Assembly: GCF_022605725.1 (NCBI RefSeq)
Contig: NC_065555.1
Coordinates: 27,204,774-27,268,773 of the forward strand
Source of the DNA: Anthonomus grandis grandis
Lineage: Eukaryota; Arthropoda; Insecta; Coleoptera; Curculionidae
Length of the DNA stretch: 64,000 nt
Direction of reading: 5' to 3'
Shown: positions 23,028-34,078 of the stretch, in pieces
How positions within the stretch are numbered: the stretch's first letter is position 1
Layout: each line of letters starts with the position of its first letter
Position numbers and translations under genes: made by a program
The notes under the pieces: generated by a model
What the model was told of the DNA's origin: nothing
The model's input: the letters and a program-made list of their open reading frames with translations, nothing else
The model's database searches: none

Positions 23028-23830
23028 ATGAATGGAGTAAATATTTTAAATATGGAAAACCGGAGAAAACTTCATATGTATAATTTTATTTACCGCATTA
23101 TAAATAATCATAAGCCCCCCTATTTAAAAAATATTTTAAGGCCTGCCAGTCATATTCGCAACACTAGGTTTAATCACAAATTTTTAATCCCTCAGCATCA
23201 TACGGCATCATTTCAACGCTCATTCTCTTTTGTTGCTGCGCACTTGTGGAACCAACTGCCAGAACAGATCAAAACACGTAGCAAGAAGGGTTTCTCAAAT
23301 CATGTCAGATTGAAGTTACTCTATGAACAAGGTTCTCAAGCTTAGTAAATCATACATGTCATTAATAATACGACATACTGACTTCAGCGTCATAACATAT
23401 TATATTAATCTTTTTTTTTTTCTTCGCTTTTCCCGCGGTCAGGATGCCCTTACTGTCGCCCCTCGCTTCTGCCTCCCTAATTGCTAATTTTTTAATTTTT
23501 TGTTTTTTTTTCATAACTTAACATTATATTTATTGTAGTCGTTTTAAATTCTTTCATAGACTAAATACTAATGATAGTGCTTGCATCTGCCATGCATTGA
23601 TTCTTTTTTTTAGTTTAGCTTTTATATGGAATTATTTAGATTATTAGCTTTATTTGTTTTAATTGTTATGTATAGGATAGTTCACCATATACTTTTCTTA
23701 ATATAAGGAGCATGTGAAGCGGGTTTTTTTTACAATCGATGAACTGTCCTGTTTGTCAAACTTTTTTTTCATAAAATGTATTCTTTTTTTTCTTATTTTG
23801 ACAAATAAACGATTTGTATTTATATGTTGT
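23028..23830 (+). mobile_element. LINE ORF2 C-terminus and 3' UTR fragment
   Basis: A 105-codon frame (23028-23345) reads ENRRKLHMYNFIYRIINN and then SFVAAHLWNQLPEQIK, the usual C-terminal region of insect non-LTR retrotransposon ORF2 proteins. Upstream RT is absent, as in a 5'-truncated copy. The following AT-rich stretch ends near AAATAAACGATTTGTATTT (23802-23820), probably its 3' end. The clade is not assigned. Confidence 0.65.
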
Positions 23831-24720
23831 GCTCATTGTCTTGGCTTCAAGTGGTCGCTTTGTCTCGCCTATGTATGAATCTCCATGTTTACACGGGATT
23901 TGGTATAACCAGTTGGGCATTCTGTTTTGTTAGCAGTCTGCTACTTTTTCACTGCTATTTGGTTTAGTAGCAACTGCTATCTGCTATGAGTTTAAGAATC
24001 GCTGCTATTAAAATAGCAACTGAATTTTTTTACGCAGGCACCTCGGCACCTTATTGTCTGGTGTCTCGTTGGTTGCAGGGGCGTCGGCGATAGCATTATC
24101 GGAAAGAAGTCGGCTTTTAATATTTTAAAAATTAAGGAATAAAAATAAAAGCTTTTAGCGATGTTTCTTTGTCCACTCGGTCTGTTTATAGTTTATATTA
24201 ATTGTTCCTTTTGCAAATTCGCTCATGGCTTTTTTTACAGTATTTTACAGTTTAAAATTTAACAGTTTAAAGTTTACACTGTTTACAGCTAGGTCTAGCT
24301 ATGCACGACATGTACGTATCGAATAAAACTCAAATAGCACCCGCTATTAAATAGCAGCTATTTTCGACTGCTATTTTTGATTCGCATTAGCAAAAGCATT
24401 TGCTATACGAAAATAGCAGGTTTGTCCCAACATTACCTCCTATGGATGTCTTCGAAGTGAAGGCAGTAGTCTTGATGCTGTTTTCACCTTTGTTAAACCA
24501 GGATGATTGGAGCTGCAGTATAGGTATTGCCCTGTGTGTTGGTTTGCGATGCACTGATATCCTTAGGCGTCCATTATTGTTCTTTATAAGAACATCTAAG
24601 AAGGGCAATGCTAACTCAGTTTATAAAAAAAATTATAATGGCATAATATTCCGGCAAGTTTGCTGCCCCTGTATCACTTTTGTCCTGGAGCCTATTGAAA
24701 GTCCTTTGTTCTGGACTTAA
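23831..24720 (-). pseudogene. Penelope-like element remnant, with a small MITE inside
   Basis: On the minus strand, 24387-24608 reads LPFLDVLIKNNNG and SVHRKPTH, the conserved C-terminal RT block of Penelope-like elements. Further along, at about 23912-23830, a CKHGDSYIGETKRPLEA stretch is the GIY-YIG endonuclease start. Between them lies about 510 bp (23913-24420) with repeated CTGCTATTT/AAATAGCAG motifs and no coding capacity, which I read as a separate non-autonomous insertion. Stops and frame changes show it is dead. Confidence 0.6.
23913..24420. mobile_element. MITE-like insertion with repeated GCTATTT motifs
   Basis: The block separates two parts of one Penelope remnant. AAATAGCAG or its complement occurs about ten times, clustered at both ends. 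A short inverted GTTGGG/CCCAAC pair lies at the edges (about 23921 and 24427). Exact ends and target duplication are unresolved. Confidence 0.5.
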
Positions 24721-25133
24721 GATCTATATTTGAATTGAAAGTAGGAGTTACGAAGACAAACTTCCAAAAAACCCCTCACTTCCTTCAGTGGAAGTCCAGT
24801 GCACTCTGCAAGTGTTGCGTTGTGTCCCCTGACCATCTTCAGGTATTTAAAATGAAGAGAATGTTTGAGATGTAATGAGAAGTTCGACAACTAAACTTTA
24901 CCTTTTTACCAATGTCTACCACTTTCAAAAATGGACTGGAAAACCGGTATGGACCTGGAAACAGCAAACTATCTAGCGACTCAGAAAAATCAAGAATCAA
25001 ATTCACCAAGGAGGAAGAGCACAACAACTTCCTACGAGAGGCAAGGGATAACGATGTTATTAAAATCAGGCATAATAAGTCAGGCACATGATCAATGCGC
25101 ACTCTAGAACGCGCCAGTAAAGAACTGATGCGA
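24721..25133. other. Unassigned stretch with one short frame
   Basis: A 59-codon plus-strand frame (about 24912-25091, Lys/Glu-rich) is present but resembles nothing I can name. It may be the start of LINE A or more Penelope debris. Confidence 0.3.
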
Positions 25134-25258
25134 TCCCAAGTTGGATTCCATCATTGGAGGGAGGCACATCTGACAAATATAATGCTAAAACATCCTAAAA
25201 CACACCTATTAGTGGGTGATATGAATATTAATTTATTGCATAATTTACAAATAACCAG

Positions 25259-28096
25259 TCCATGGGTACTCTAGGTGAAGCCATATCCTCCAAAGAGGAA
25301 CTAGATACAGAGGTAGTACGGCTAAACAGTATAATCATTAGTTCTTACGAGACAACCTAAGAGAGTTGGCAACAAGAGATTGCCCTGGTGGAATGACTCT
25401 CTAGGGAGCCTCTCAAAAAAAGGTAAAAAGGTCGTACCACCGCGCTCTCAAGGGGGAACTCAAAAGAACTAGGATTTATATTTAACGGCTAGAAGGAAAT
25501 TTAAAAACGAAGTCCGACGCTGTAAAAGAAAACCGCTGGCGCACGTTCTGTGGAGAGACGGAATCTCTCTCAGACACAGCCCGTCTTCTGAAGCTACTGG
25601 GCTCTGACAGGAAAAACGAAATAGGTGCCTGACGAAAGGTGAAGTGTGAACCTTAAACAAAGAAGAGACCATCGAGCTTCTTCTTAAAACTCACTTGCCT
25701 GGAGAAAGAAACGCTGCACATTTGGGCGAGGAACCAGATCCGGAGCCGGACTGGAACCTCGCCAAAAACATAGTAACAAGCGAAGCCATAGCTTGAGCAG
25801 TGGGCGAGTTTAGTCCATATAAGGCTGCGGGACCTGATGGAATCATACCCATGATGTTGCAGGTAGGCCGCGCATTTACACTGCCTTACTTAAAGAGAGT
25901 TTTTGAGGCCAGCATTGCAATGAGGTATGTTCCACTAACATGGAGGGCGGCAGACTACCGCCAACCGAAGTCCTTTAGGGCAATAAGCCTGACTTCATTT
26001 CTACCAAAGAAAGAAAAAAAATAAAAGACTCTAAAAAGGCTTATAGACAGGTATATAATAGAGGAGATTCTAATAGAATCGTCACTACATAGGAATCAGC
26101 ATGCGTACATGAAAGGGAAGTCGACGGAAACGGCACTTCACTCTGTAGTGAGCAAAGCAGAAAAAGCCATAGAGAACAAGGAAATGGAACTTGCTCTTTT
26201 CTTTGACCTGGAAGGAGCATTTGATAAAGCAAAAACAGATACTATCTGTCAAGCCCTCCTGACCAGGGGCACTCCGGCTCATCTGGTCAGGTGGGTCAAA
26301 ACGTCTTAGGTTAAGACGATTAGTGCTACACTGGAAGACTATCGTGTCGAGGCCAGGGTGAAGGAAAGGCCTTTCGCCACACTTTTGGTGTCTGGTGATG
26401 GACAGTCTCCTCAGGAAGCTAGAACTTGAAGGATTCTATGCACAGGCATACGCGAACGATGGACTAGAGATGTTCACGGGTAAATTTGTGAACACAGTCT
26501 GTGAGCGGATGCAAGCCGCGTGCAGGGTAGTGGAACAGTGGTGTCTGGAGACAGGCCTGTCGGTCAACCCAAAAAAGACCGAGCTTATTCTCTTTACTAA
26601 GAGGCGGAATATGACAGGCTTTAAACCTCCCACTATGTATCAGACTCGCCTAACCTTGAGGCAGCAGGTCAAATACTTGGGAGTTACTTTAGACAGCAAG
26701 CTCACGTTTAAAACTCACGTAGAGCAGGCAGTGAATAAGGCAATAGTCCTTATATGGCAATTACGGCGAACAATAGGTACAAGATGGGGTCTTAAACCAT
26801 GTCTTAACCAATGTTCTCCAGTGGCTTTATACTGCAGTCATACGACCGAGGATCACATACGGATCCGTGGTATGGTGTCTATCCGTATTGAAGATCATCA
26901 AAGCCCAAAAACTAACCAGACTGCAAAAACTGGTGTCTACTTGGGAATTACTGGAGCCATGAGAACCACACCTGGGGCACCACTAAATATTCTTCTTGGG
27001 TTACCGGACCTCCCAGTCTGGATTGAGAAGGAGGCCATGGAGGCGCATAAGAGGATGAAGGATAGCGGAGAGTAGCGCAATGTTAACTTAGGACAAGGCC
27101 ATATGACGATTGCTCTCAGGATCTGTAAGAACATGCCCATTCTGACATCCAGATGCACTACGGGAAATGGCAAACTAAGGTTAAAGAAGGGGTTTCAAGT
27201 CGAAATCCCGACAAGGGAAGAATGGTCGGCGAACCAAATTGAAGAGCCAAATGGTTTCCAGGCCTGGTTCACAGATGGGCCATGGATGAATAGCACCAAT
27301 TCAGCTGGAGCCGGGGTGTACAGGATGGAAACGAACACAGGGAAATCCTTTCCTCTAGGGAAACACACCACAGTATTCCAAGAGGAGGTGTTTGCTATAC
27401 TCGAATTAGCAAACAAACGAGAGGCATTGGAAGGTAACGGGGGGATTTGCATCTACCGATAGTCAAGCTGCCCTCAAGGCGATTCAGAAACCCAGGGCCA
27501 GCTCAGCGCTAATCTAGGAATACAGAAACGCTTTGGAAAGGCTTGCAGTACACAGGGAAGTGAGACTGAGGTGGGTCCCAGGACACCAGGGTGTCGAGGG
27601 CAATGAGCGGGCCGACGAACTGGCAAGACAAAGTTCCGTTTACCCCTTCGTAGGCCCCGAACCATTTGTCGGTATTAGCAAAAAACAAATCTCCCAGGCA
27701 CTTAATAATTGGGCCTGAGAAATGATACCAGACCATGACGGCTCTAAAGCAAGGCGACTGCTAACAAAGACCCGACAGAGTATCAAAGACTTGTGGGAAT
27801 CCTGACTGGACCACTCTGTCCGAATTGCGATACAGGGGAAGAAACTTCATACCACATACTAGGTATTTGTGATAGGTGGAGTCGCCTGAAAAGGAAAACT
27901 TTCGGAGCAACGACACTCCAACGGGAAGATCTGGAGTGGGACAACGTGCAAGCCTTTTTTAAAAGGGCGGGCTCACTCAGTGAAGACCGCGCATTGAGAG
28001 TGGAGGCATAGGGGTGGGTGATTCTGGGGTTGGCGAAAAGGGACTGCTCAGGCCTACTTGCCGAGCTCTAGCTTCCCCACCCTTACTACTACTACT
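25259..28096 (+). mobile_element. RNase-H-bearing LINE (I/LOA-type), 5'-truncated, with 12-bp target duplication
   Basis: The direct repeat ACAAATAACCAG flanks it (25247-25258 and 28097-28108), and joining the flanks continues the LINE A endonuclease. The 3' end is a short (TAC)n tail. ORF2 is degenerate. RT blocks include AAGPDGIIP (about 25830), FDLEGAFDKA (about 26205) and a thumb region (26395-26900). RNase H shows FTDGPWMNS, DSQAALKAI and VPGHQGVEGNERADELA (about 27260-27640). A C-x2-C..H..C zinc motif follows (PLCPNCDTGEETSYHILGIC, about 27810). RNase H plus zinc motif suggests the I/LOA group. Confidence 0.8.
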
Positions 28097-28310
28097 ACAA
28101 ATAACCAGGGACTATCAAAACCTTGTAAGGCTAAACCACTTCAAAATAAGTAGAAGTGAATGAAGAACATGCCACGAGAGTTACCAGAATGTCTAGGTCT
28201 CTAATACATCATGTTCTAAGTGATTGTAGTTGTAAGTTAGATTTTAAACTTAATGCTAGGAATAATACGATTTTGGATCATAATATGATTTTGGTAGAAG
28301 TCTAAAATTT

Positions 28311-29099
28311 ACAAACCCAAAGGTTTGTTATGAAGTTGAATCTGTCGACCATAGCAAATTTATAAGCTTATTTAGTCAATAAGTTTTAAATCTGAATAAT
28401 CTTTCAACAATTGCTTAATTTAATTTAAGAATGTAAAACCAAGTGTGAAAACACAAAAAAACAAATAAACAATAAAATTAAATTAAGGAAGAAGTTCATT
28501 CTGAAGTGGAGTCAATATAATATTGAAAAGTTAGTAGGGGAAGTCTTTTCTCCACAAATAAAATGCTAATCCTCTAATTTCAGGAGTGATGCATTTCGGC
28601 AAGTGTTCTTGCCATCATCAGACTTGGGTTACTTAACACATACACAAATTCTAAACAATAACAAATTTTTAACAAATCTACTAACTTTTCAATAATAAAA
28701 TTAAAGTTTAAAGAAGTTAAAGTATTAAAGTTAAGTAAAAGGAAAAAACTGTTACTCTTAAAGAAATTGGCATTTGGCAGGAAATAATATTAAGAAACAA
28801 TGGGCATTTATTCTTAAGTTTATAAAAAAATAAGAAGAATTGAGTGAATGTGGACTCTTTGTTGATTAATAACCACATAATAATTAATCATACCAAAAGA
28901 AAGAAAAAATAATATATAATATATGAACAAAGAAATTGTACATAATTTAAACACTTTACTACACTCTTTTCTCAGATTGGTGGATCAATTGTCGCAAGTC
29001 TAGGATTACACTCAAAGATATGAGAAATCTTGAGGTATATATCTTGTCAATTTTAGTAAAATTAGTTAATAAAACACTTGAAACTAGAATCTTTCTACA
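28311..29099. other. AT-rich spacer with a hammerhead-like motif
   Basis: LINE A coding is not readable here. On the minus strand a hammerhead-ribozyme-like core occurs (CTGATGA at 28621-28615, a GGCAAG/CTTGCC stem, GAAA at 28597-28594). Such a motif is often found in Penelope-like pLTRs, so part of this stretch is probably a Penelope fragment. Confidence 0.45.
28590..28625 (-). ncRNA. Hammerhead-ribozyme-like core
   Basis: Reading the minus strand gives CTGATGA, a six-base-pair stem (GGCAAG with CTTGCC) around a four-base loop, then GAAA: the order of the hammerhead core. The remaining stems are not convincing by eye, so activity is uncertain. Confidence 0.4.
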
Positions 29100-29594
29100 G
29101 GAACTAAAAGCAACTTAAGTCAGGTGATAAACAAGATATGAATACCTACGGACCGATTTCAGTTGTGAGTATATTCTCTAAAACTGTAGAAAAAGTAATA
29201 AAAAAAGAATGATAAAATTTATTAATGCTCATCAGTTATTTAACAATTTTCAATACGGTTTTATAAAAAACAGTAGCACACTTGGGGCTGCCGTCAAATT
29301 CGTTGACTGACTGTATCTCAAAAGCCTTAGATAATAAACAGATAGTTGTGGCTGTTTTCATTGATTTGACAAAGGCTTTTGATGTATTGGATATAAATAT
29401 TTTATTAAAAAAACTATTAAATATGGGATTTAGAGGTGTTATGTACTCATTAATAAAAACATATTTGCTTGATAGACAGCAGTATCTAAAAGTAAAAAAC
29501 CCAAATAGTGCATATCTCTTAAGTAATACTGGTGTGCCACAGGGATCAGTTTTGGCCCTTTGTTATTTAATTTAGTTAAGTACTTAATATTAAA

Positions 29595-32500
29595 TCGTCG
29601 TTGTCAATGCAATATCTGCTATGTGAATTTTTGGCCAATTTGACCTATTTGCCACATAGAAATATACGCTATGTTTTCTATAAAACGAAACTATGCCATG
29701 TGCATATTTCTCTACAGAAGACCGGCAAATATAGTAATTTTATATATGCTATGTGAAGCACTAAATTGTAATTAATGCTATGTGCTAAGACTAACACATG
29801 ACATAAATTTCTGCCAAGAATTTACCACGTGACTGGAAAAAAATTGTCACATAGCAGATATTACATAACCTCAAAAAGGCAAGTTCATTATTTTATTTAG
29901 TTTAATAACAATATTTAGGTTGGGGTTTAATTTGTGTTGTTGTGTTTCGCGATTAAACAAATAAAAAATGTGTTCTCGTGGAAAATTAATGGTAAAAATG
30001 GCTTTAAAAGATAATTACCGCAATTCTGGTAAGTTGGATGTTTAGTTATTTTGTTGCTTTTAAATAATTTGGTTTTTGGGTCTTCTCTTTAAAGCATCAA
30101 CTAGTAAGGCTTTTCGAACTGCTTATGACGATTTATCGGATTTAGAAGATGATAATGAACCTCTAAGCAAATTATTAAGAATCAAGGGCCCTAACAATGA
30201 CAGTAGTTGCAAGTCTCAAGCAGCTGCTCATGAAAATTTATCGGATGACAATGAACCATTACGCAAACTATTATTAAAGAACCTTAATAAATCTAACCCT
30301 GAAGAATTAACTATCCGTAAGTAGTATTTTGTTGGTGTTTTTGTGGATATAAATTGCAATATAAAAGGCAACAAATTTAAAAATGATGTATCTGCTCTTT
30401 TCCTACGTTATTGTCAAATTAAAGATAATTATTAACTTTACATTAGTACATTGTCATTATGTTTTTATGTTATAGATGTACATGAAACAACTTCTGAGGT
30501 AGTCAATGCAGATGCTCAACCGACTGTATTATTTGAGGTCCCAGTTAATGAAAATTTTATGTTGTCTCCTGATGTACTACATGAAATGAAAAGTCAGAAC
30601 CTAATAATCCAAATTAATGACAAAAAAGTATTAGACTGCTCAGGACATGACGAAAATATTAATCATGACGTTGAGGGCGAAGTAGAAATAGAAATGTTAA
30701 AAGAAGAAAATCATGATAATTTGCTAAATGAGAGAGAAATTCTTGCAGAACCTAGTAGGACCATAAACAAGCTGCAAAAATCCCGAGAAGTAACTAAGTT
30801 AAAAAGACTGAGAGGTGAGAGCTACATAGGGTACACTCGGTCAAAAAAAGGAATTATAAGGCATGACAAAGTAAGGAAGGAGAGATGTATGAAATGTAGA
30901 TGCTGTCATAGTGAAACATCTAGAAAAAAGACAAGCAAGAGTTTTCTGTGTCATCAAATAACGGAAGAAAGCATTCGATTATTTTTGGAGTTTGCCAAGC
31001 TGGGTTTCAAGAAAATCTTACCTTAGAGGTTTAGTTTCGACCACAGATATAAAAAGAAGGAGAAAAGAAAATAGCAATAAAACAGACAATCGCAAAAACC
31101 AGTCTCATTCTTGTTATCTCCCACTGGAAACTGGTAACATCTTGTTTATTTTAGTAAAATGACCATTTCTTATTCGTTCTGTTCGTTCTGTTATTCAGAT
31201 GAAAAAGTGTTAGTATGCAGAACAATGCTACTTCATAGTTTCAATTGGGGACGAAATATGTTTGAACGATGGACCAGCGATTTTCATCAAACCGAAGACT
31301 CAAGCAATAAGCGAGAAGATATAGACAGTGAAGAAAACTCGGATGAAAATTATGTTGCAAATCAGGCTAAATCAAATGTAACAAAATGTATGAAAATGCA
31401 AGCCCGTCAGTGGTTGAAAGACTTACCGAAGGTCCCGAGCCATTATTGTCGGAGCTCTTCTAAAAATGTACCTTGAATCTGTATTTATATCAACCCTCCA
31501 TATTTATAAAGTGTACGTTAATTTTTGCACAGAAAAGAACACAAAACCAGTATCACGTACACTATTTACAAATATCTTAGAAATCTGAGAAAATTGCTAT
31601 TCACAAACCTAGGAAGGATCAATGTGATCTATGTTGCTCGTGGAATACAGGTAATGTCCCAGAAAATGTATACAATGACCACTTAAGGAAGAAAAACGAG
31701 GCTGAGCAAGCTAAAAAAAGCGCAAAAGAATCTGCCTAGAATGAAAAGCTAATTGTAGCAAAGTGTCCTTTTGGCGCGAAAGTTGGAAGCGTCTGCAGTA
31801 TATTATAAACAGAAATTGCAAATCCATAATTTTACAGTTTACGCACTTAACGACAAAAGTGTGGATCTTTATGTTTGGCACGAAAGCAATGGCGGTGTAA
31901 CTTCAAACGAATTTACAACGTGCATTGTTCATTACATCGAAAATGCTATTCAAGAGAAAACTTACAAGCATGTTGTTCTGATATCCGATGGTTGCGGGTA
32001 TCAGAACCGCAATAAGATTCTTTCTAGTGCCCTTAATAATTTAGCAAAAAAATTAAATATTACCACAGAGCAGCTCATCTTAGAACGTGGGCATACAATG
32101 ATGGAGGCTGACTCAGTTCATTCCTCGCTTGAGGCATACTTAAAGCCCCCAATTTATGCGCCATATGACTATATCAGTCGAATGAGGCAGGCAAGAGACC
32201 ATCATCCATACAGGGTACATAGCTTAAACTTTACTTTTTTTAAAAAATACGATAATGTTAAAGGCAGTTTTGGTTCAATAAAACCTGGAAGAGACGCAAA
32301 AGTAACAGATATACGTGGACTATTATATTTGCCATCCGGCATCATGAAGTACAAATTGAATCACAGCGATGATTGGATTGAATTCGAAAAACCTCGTCAA
32401 AGTCGCAATAAACTAAAATCTACAGAGCTTCCGTCTGAACCGCAGCAACTACATTTAGCTCCAATAAAAATAACAAAGCAAAAATTTGAACATTTGCAAA

Positions 32501-32989
32501 AACTATAAAAAGTAATCGAACATGATTATCATGCCTTTTATGATTCTCTGCCGCATCTTTAAATACTATCTATGTATGTATTACATCATACCTCTAATAT
32601 TTACAATGTAATTTTGAAATAATAAACTGGTTTCTAAACTCTTTTTATTGCTTTCTTTTAATTTTTATTGAGAAATACCAGCTATGTGCATCTTGGTAAA
32701 AACGCAAAATATGACATGTTTAAAAAGTCAACTGCCAACATCTGCTATGTATATAGTAATGACAATCAATACCTGCTATGTGTAAGCAACGTTCAATTTT
32801 TACAAACTATCAAAAAACCCTACTATATTTTCTGTTTTTTACTATCACAATATATTCTGAAATGGTTCTACCAAAATTCCATTACCTTAATAAAATTTTA
32901 AACTTATAATTGTCACAAGGGTCTAGTTTTCCCTTTCTACTACAAAAACAAGTTTTTTCACATAGCAGATATTGCCGTGACAATGATGA
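29595..32989 (+). mobile_element. T1: DNA transposon encoding an SDGC/QNRN transposase-like protein
   Basis: Imperfect TIRs of about 34 bp bound it: TCGTCGTTGTCAATGCAATA at 29595 and its inverse ending at 32989, identical over GCAATATCTGCTATGTGAA. The motif GCTATGTG or CACATAGC recurs about a dozen times within 300 bp of each end. The left arm also has an inverted copy of the terminus at about 29850-29872, so it can fold. Flanking sequence on both sides is LINE A RT. The target duplication is unresolved. The gene inside is spliced and on the plus strand. Confidence 0.8.
29968..32508 (+). pseudogene. T1 transposase-like protein (spliced, degenerate)
   Basis: Exon 1 (29968-30028), exon 2 (30095-30316) and exon 3 (from 30476) join in frame through GTAAGT donors and AG acceptors. 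The N-terminal half is acidic. A Cys cluster (CMKCRCCHSE) lies near 30890. A one-base shift occurs near 31025, then a further intron-like gap (about 31136-31199), then the LPKVPSHYCR block (about 31425). Several stops follow. The last open part (31771-32508) holds SAVYYKQKLQIHNFTVYALN, VYVWHE-type, SDGCGYQNRN (about 31990) and ERGHTMMEADSVHSSLE (about 32080-32130). I infer an RNase-H-like fold. The first expected acidic residue (DLQ in T2) is replaced by stops at about 31750. I know the family only as uncharacterised arthropod proteins. Confidence 0.72.
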
Positions 32990-33585
32990 AATGCGCCAAT
33001 TTGAAGGCAAGAAATTTCACCTTTGCAGATTACACTGTTCTACTTTACAGTGAAACGGATGAAGTAGCTCTTAATAATCAAATAAACGATGATCTAAATC
33101 TTTATCTTGAATGGCTTTTTTCAAATAAATTAAAAATTAATATTGATAGGACCAAGTATATTGTATTTAAACAGAAAAATAAACTTATAAGTGACTTTAA
33201 CTTAAATATTATTGGTATGTCTTTAGAAAAGGTGTCTTTTATAAGATATTTGGGACTGATTGTGGATAAAAGCTTGAACTGGAGAAAATACATGACCAGA
33301 ATCAGTTAACTTACATAAGTTAGAACAAGTTTTAGAAAGAGAACAATGTAAAATAATTTATAAGAATCTATGTGGTCAGCAAAGAAGTAACATGAACATT
33401 AGATAGTAAATAACAAATAACATTCTCAAAATAACATTTATCAGGTAAGCACTAGGACTAATATGGACTTTAGAAATTCCATTATAGATGCTATTAAAAT
33501 CTATAACAATTTAGCTACATTTATAATAGATATTAATAATTATATTTATGTTAAAAAATTTAAAGATTTTCAATCTATTAATTAA

Positions 33586-34078
33586 GTAATATTTATTAAG
33601 GGAAATTCTTTTTTTGTGAATTCAATATATTTTATTATAATTATTTTTTGTTACTCAAGGCCAGTGTTTGAAACCCTGATTATAGGTTTTATTATGTTTT
33701 TAAAATGAACTATATACCCATAAATTGGTTTTCATTTTTTTAAATATTATACACAGCTCGACGTGGCAATTTTTTAAATGCATATCCTATTTATTATTCT
33801 GGACTATTATAGTCCAGAAAAATGCATCCTTAAACTTGAGGCAGATAGAACTTATCTTTCCGATTGTAGAACACTCTTTTTTACCATCGGAGTTAAAAAG
33901 AGTGTTCTATACTGAAAATTGCAGTATTTGCCTGAACGGGGAAGATTAGCTAAAAGCTACTCTTTATCTCTTAACCTATCAAGCTTAAAAAAAAACTAAA
34001 ATTAAAATTACTACAAAGTAAAACATATGTTCCATCAATAAGAAGTAACAAATAAATAAATTAACCGAGAACAACTAA
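33586..34078. other. T-family coding scrap and two hairpins
   Basis: The plus-strand stretch 33836-33900 reads LRQIELIFPIVEHSFLPSEL, close to the FPVxGHS block of T2-type proteins, so it may be a remnant of a third T element. Around it are a near-perfect palindrome CTGGACTATTATAGTCCAG (33799-33817) and a perfect 15-bp hairpin (33867-33881 with 33895-33909, loop 13). The rest, next to the 3' end of LINE D, is featureless. Confidence 0.45.

Larger units (their letters stand above)
25134..33585 (+). mobile_element. LINE A, a non-LTR retrotransposon split by two insertions
   Basis: Collinear ORF2 pieces can be followed. The endonuclease part lies at 25134-25258 (HLLVGDMNINLL) and continues at 28109-28310 (ATRVTRMSRSLIHHV, DHNMILVEV). 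RT is at about 29100-29594 (GPISVVSIFSKTVEK, FIDLTKAFDVLD, NTGVPQGSVL). RT resumes at 32990-33309 (FTFADYTVLLYSE, KLKINIDRTKYIVF), and the C-terminus (SIIDAIKIYNNL) ends at TAA near 33583. The FADD box reads FADY. Breaks are a LINE at 25259-28096 and the T1 transposon at 29595-32989. Confidence 0.78.

Noticed and set aside
33867..33909. 15-bp hairpin as a rho-independent terminator
   Set aside because: The context is eukaryotic transposon debris and there is no associated gene end or U tract in the right place.
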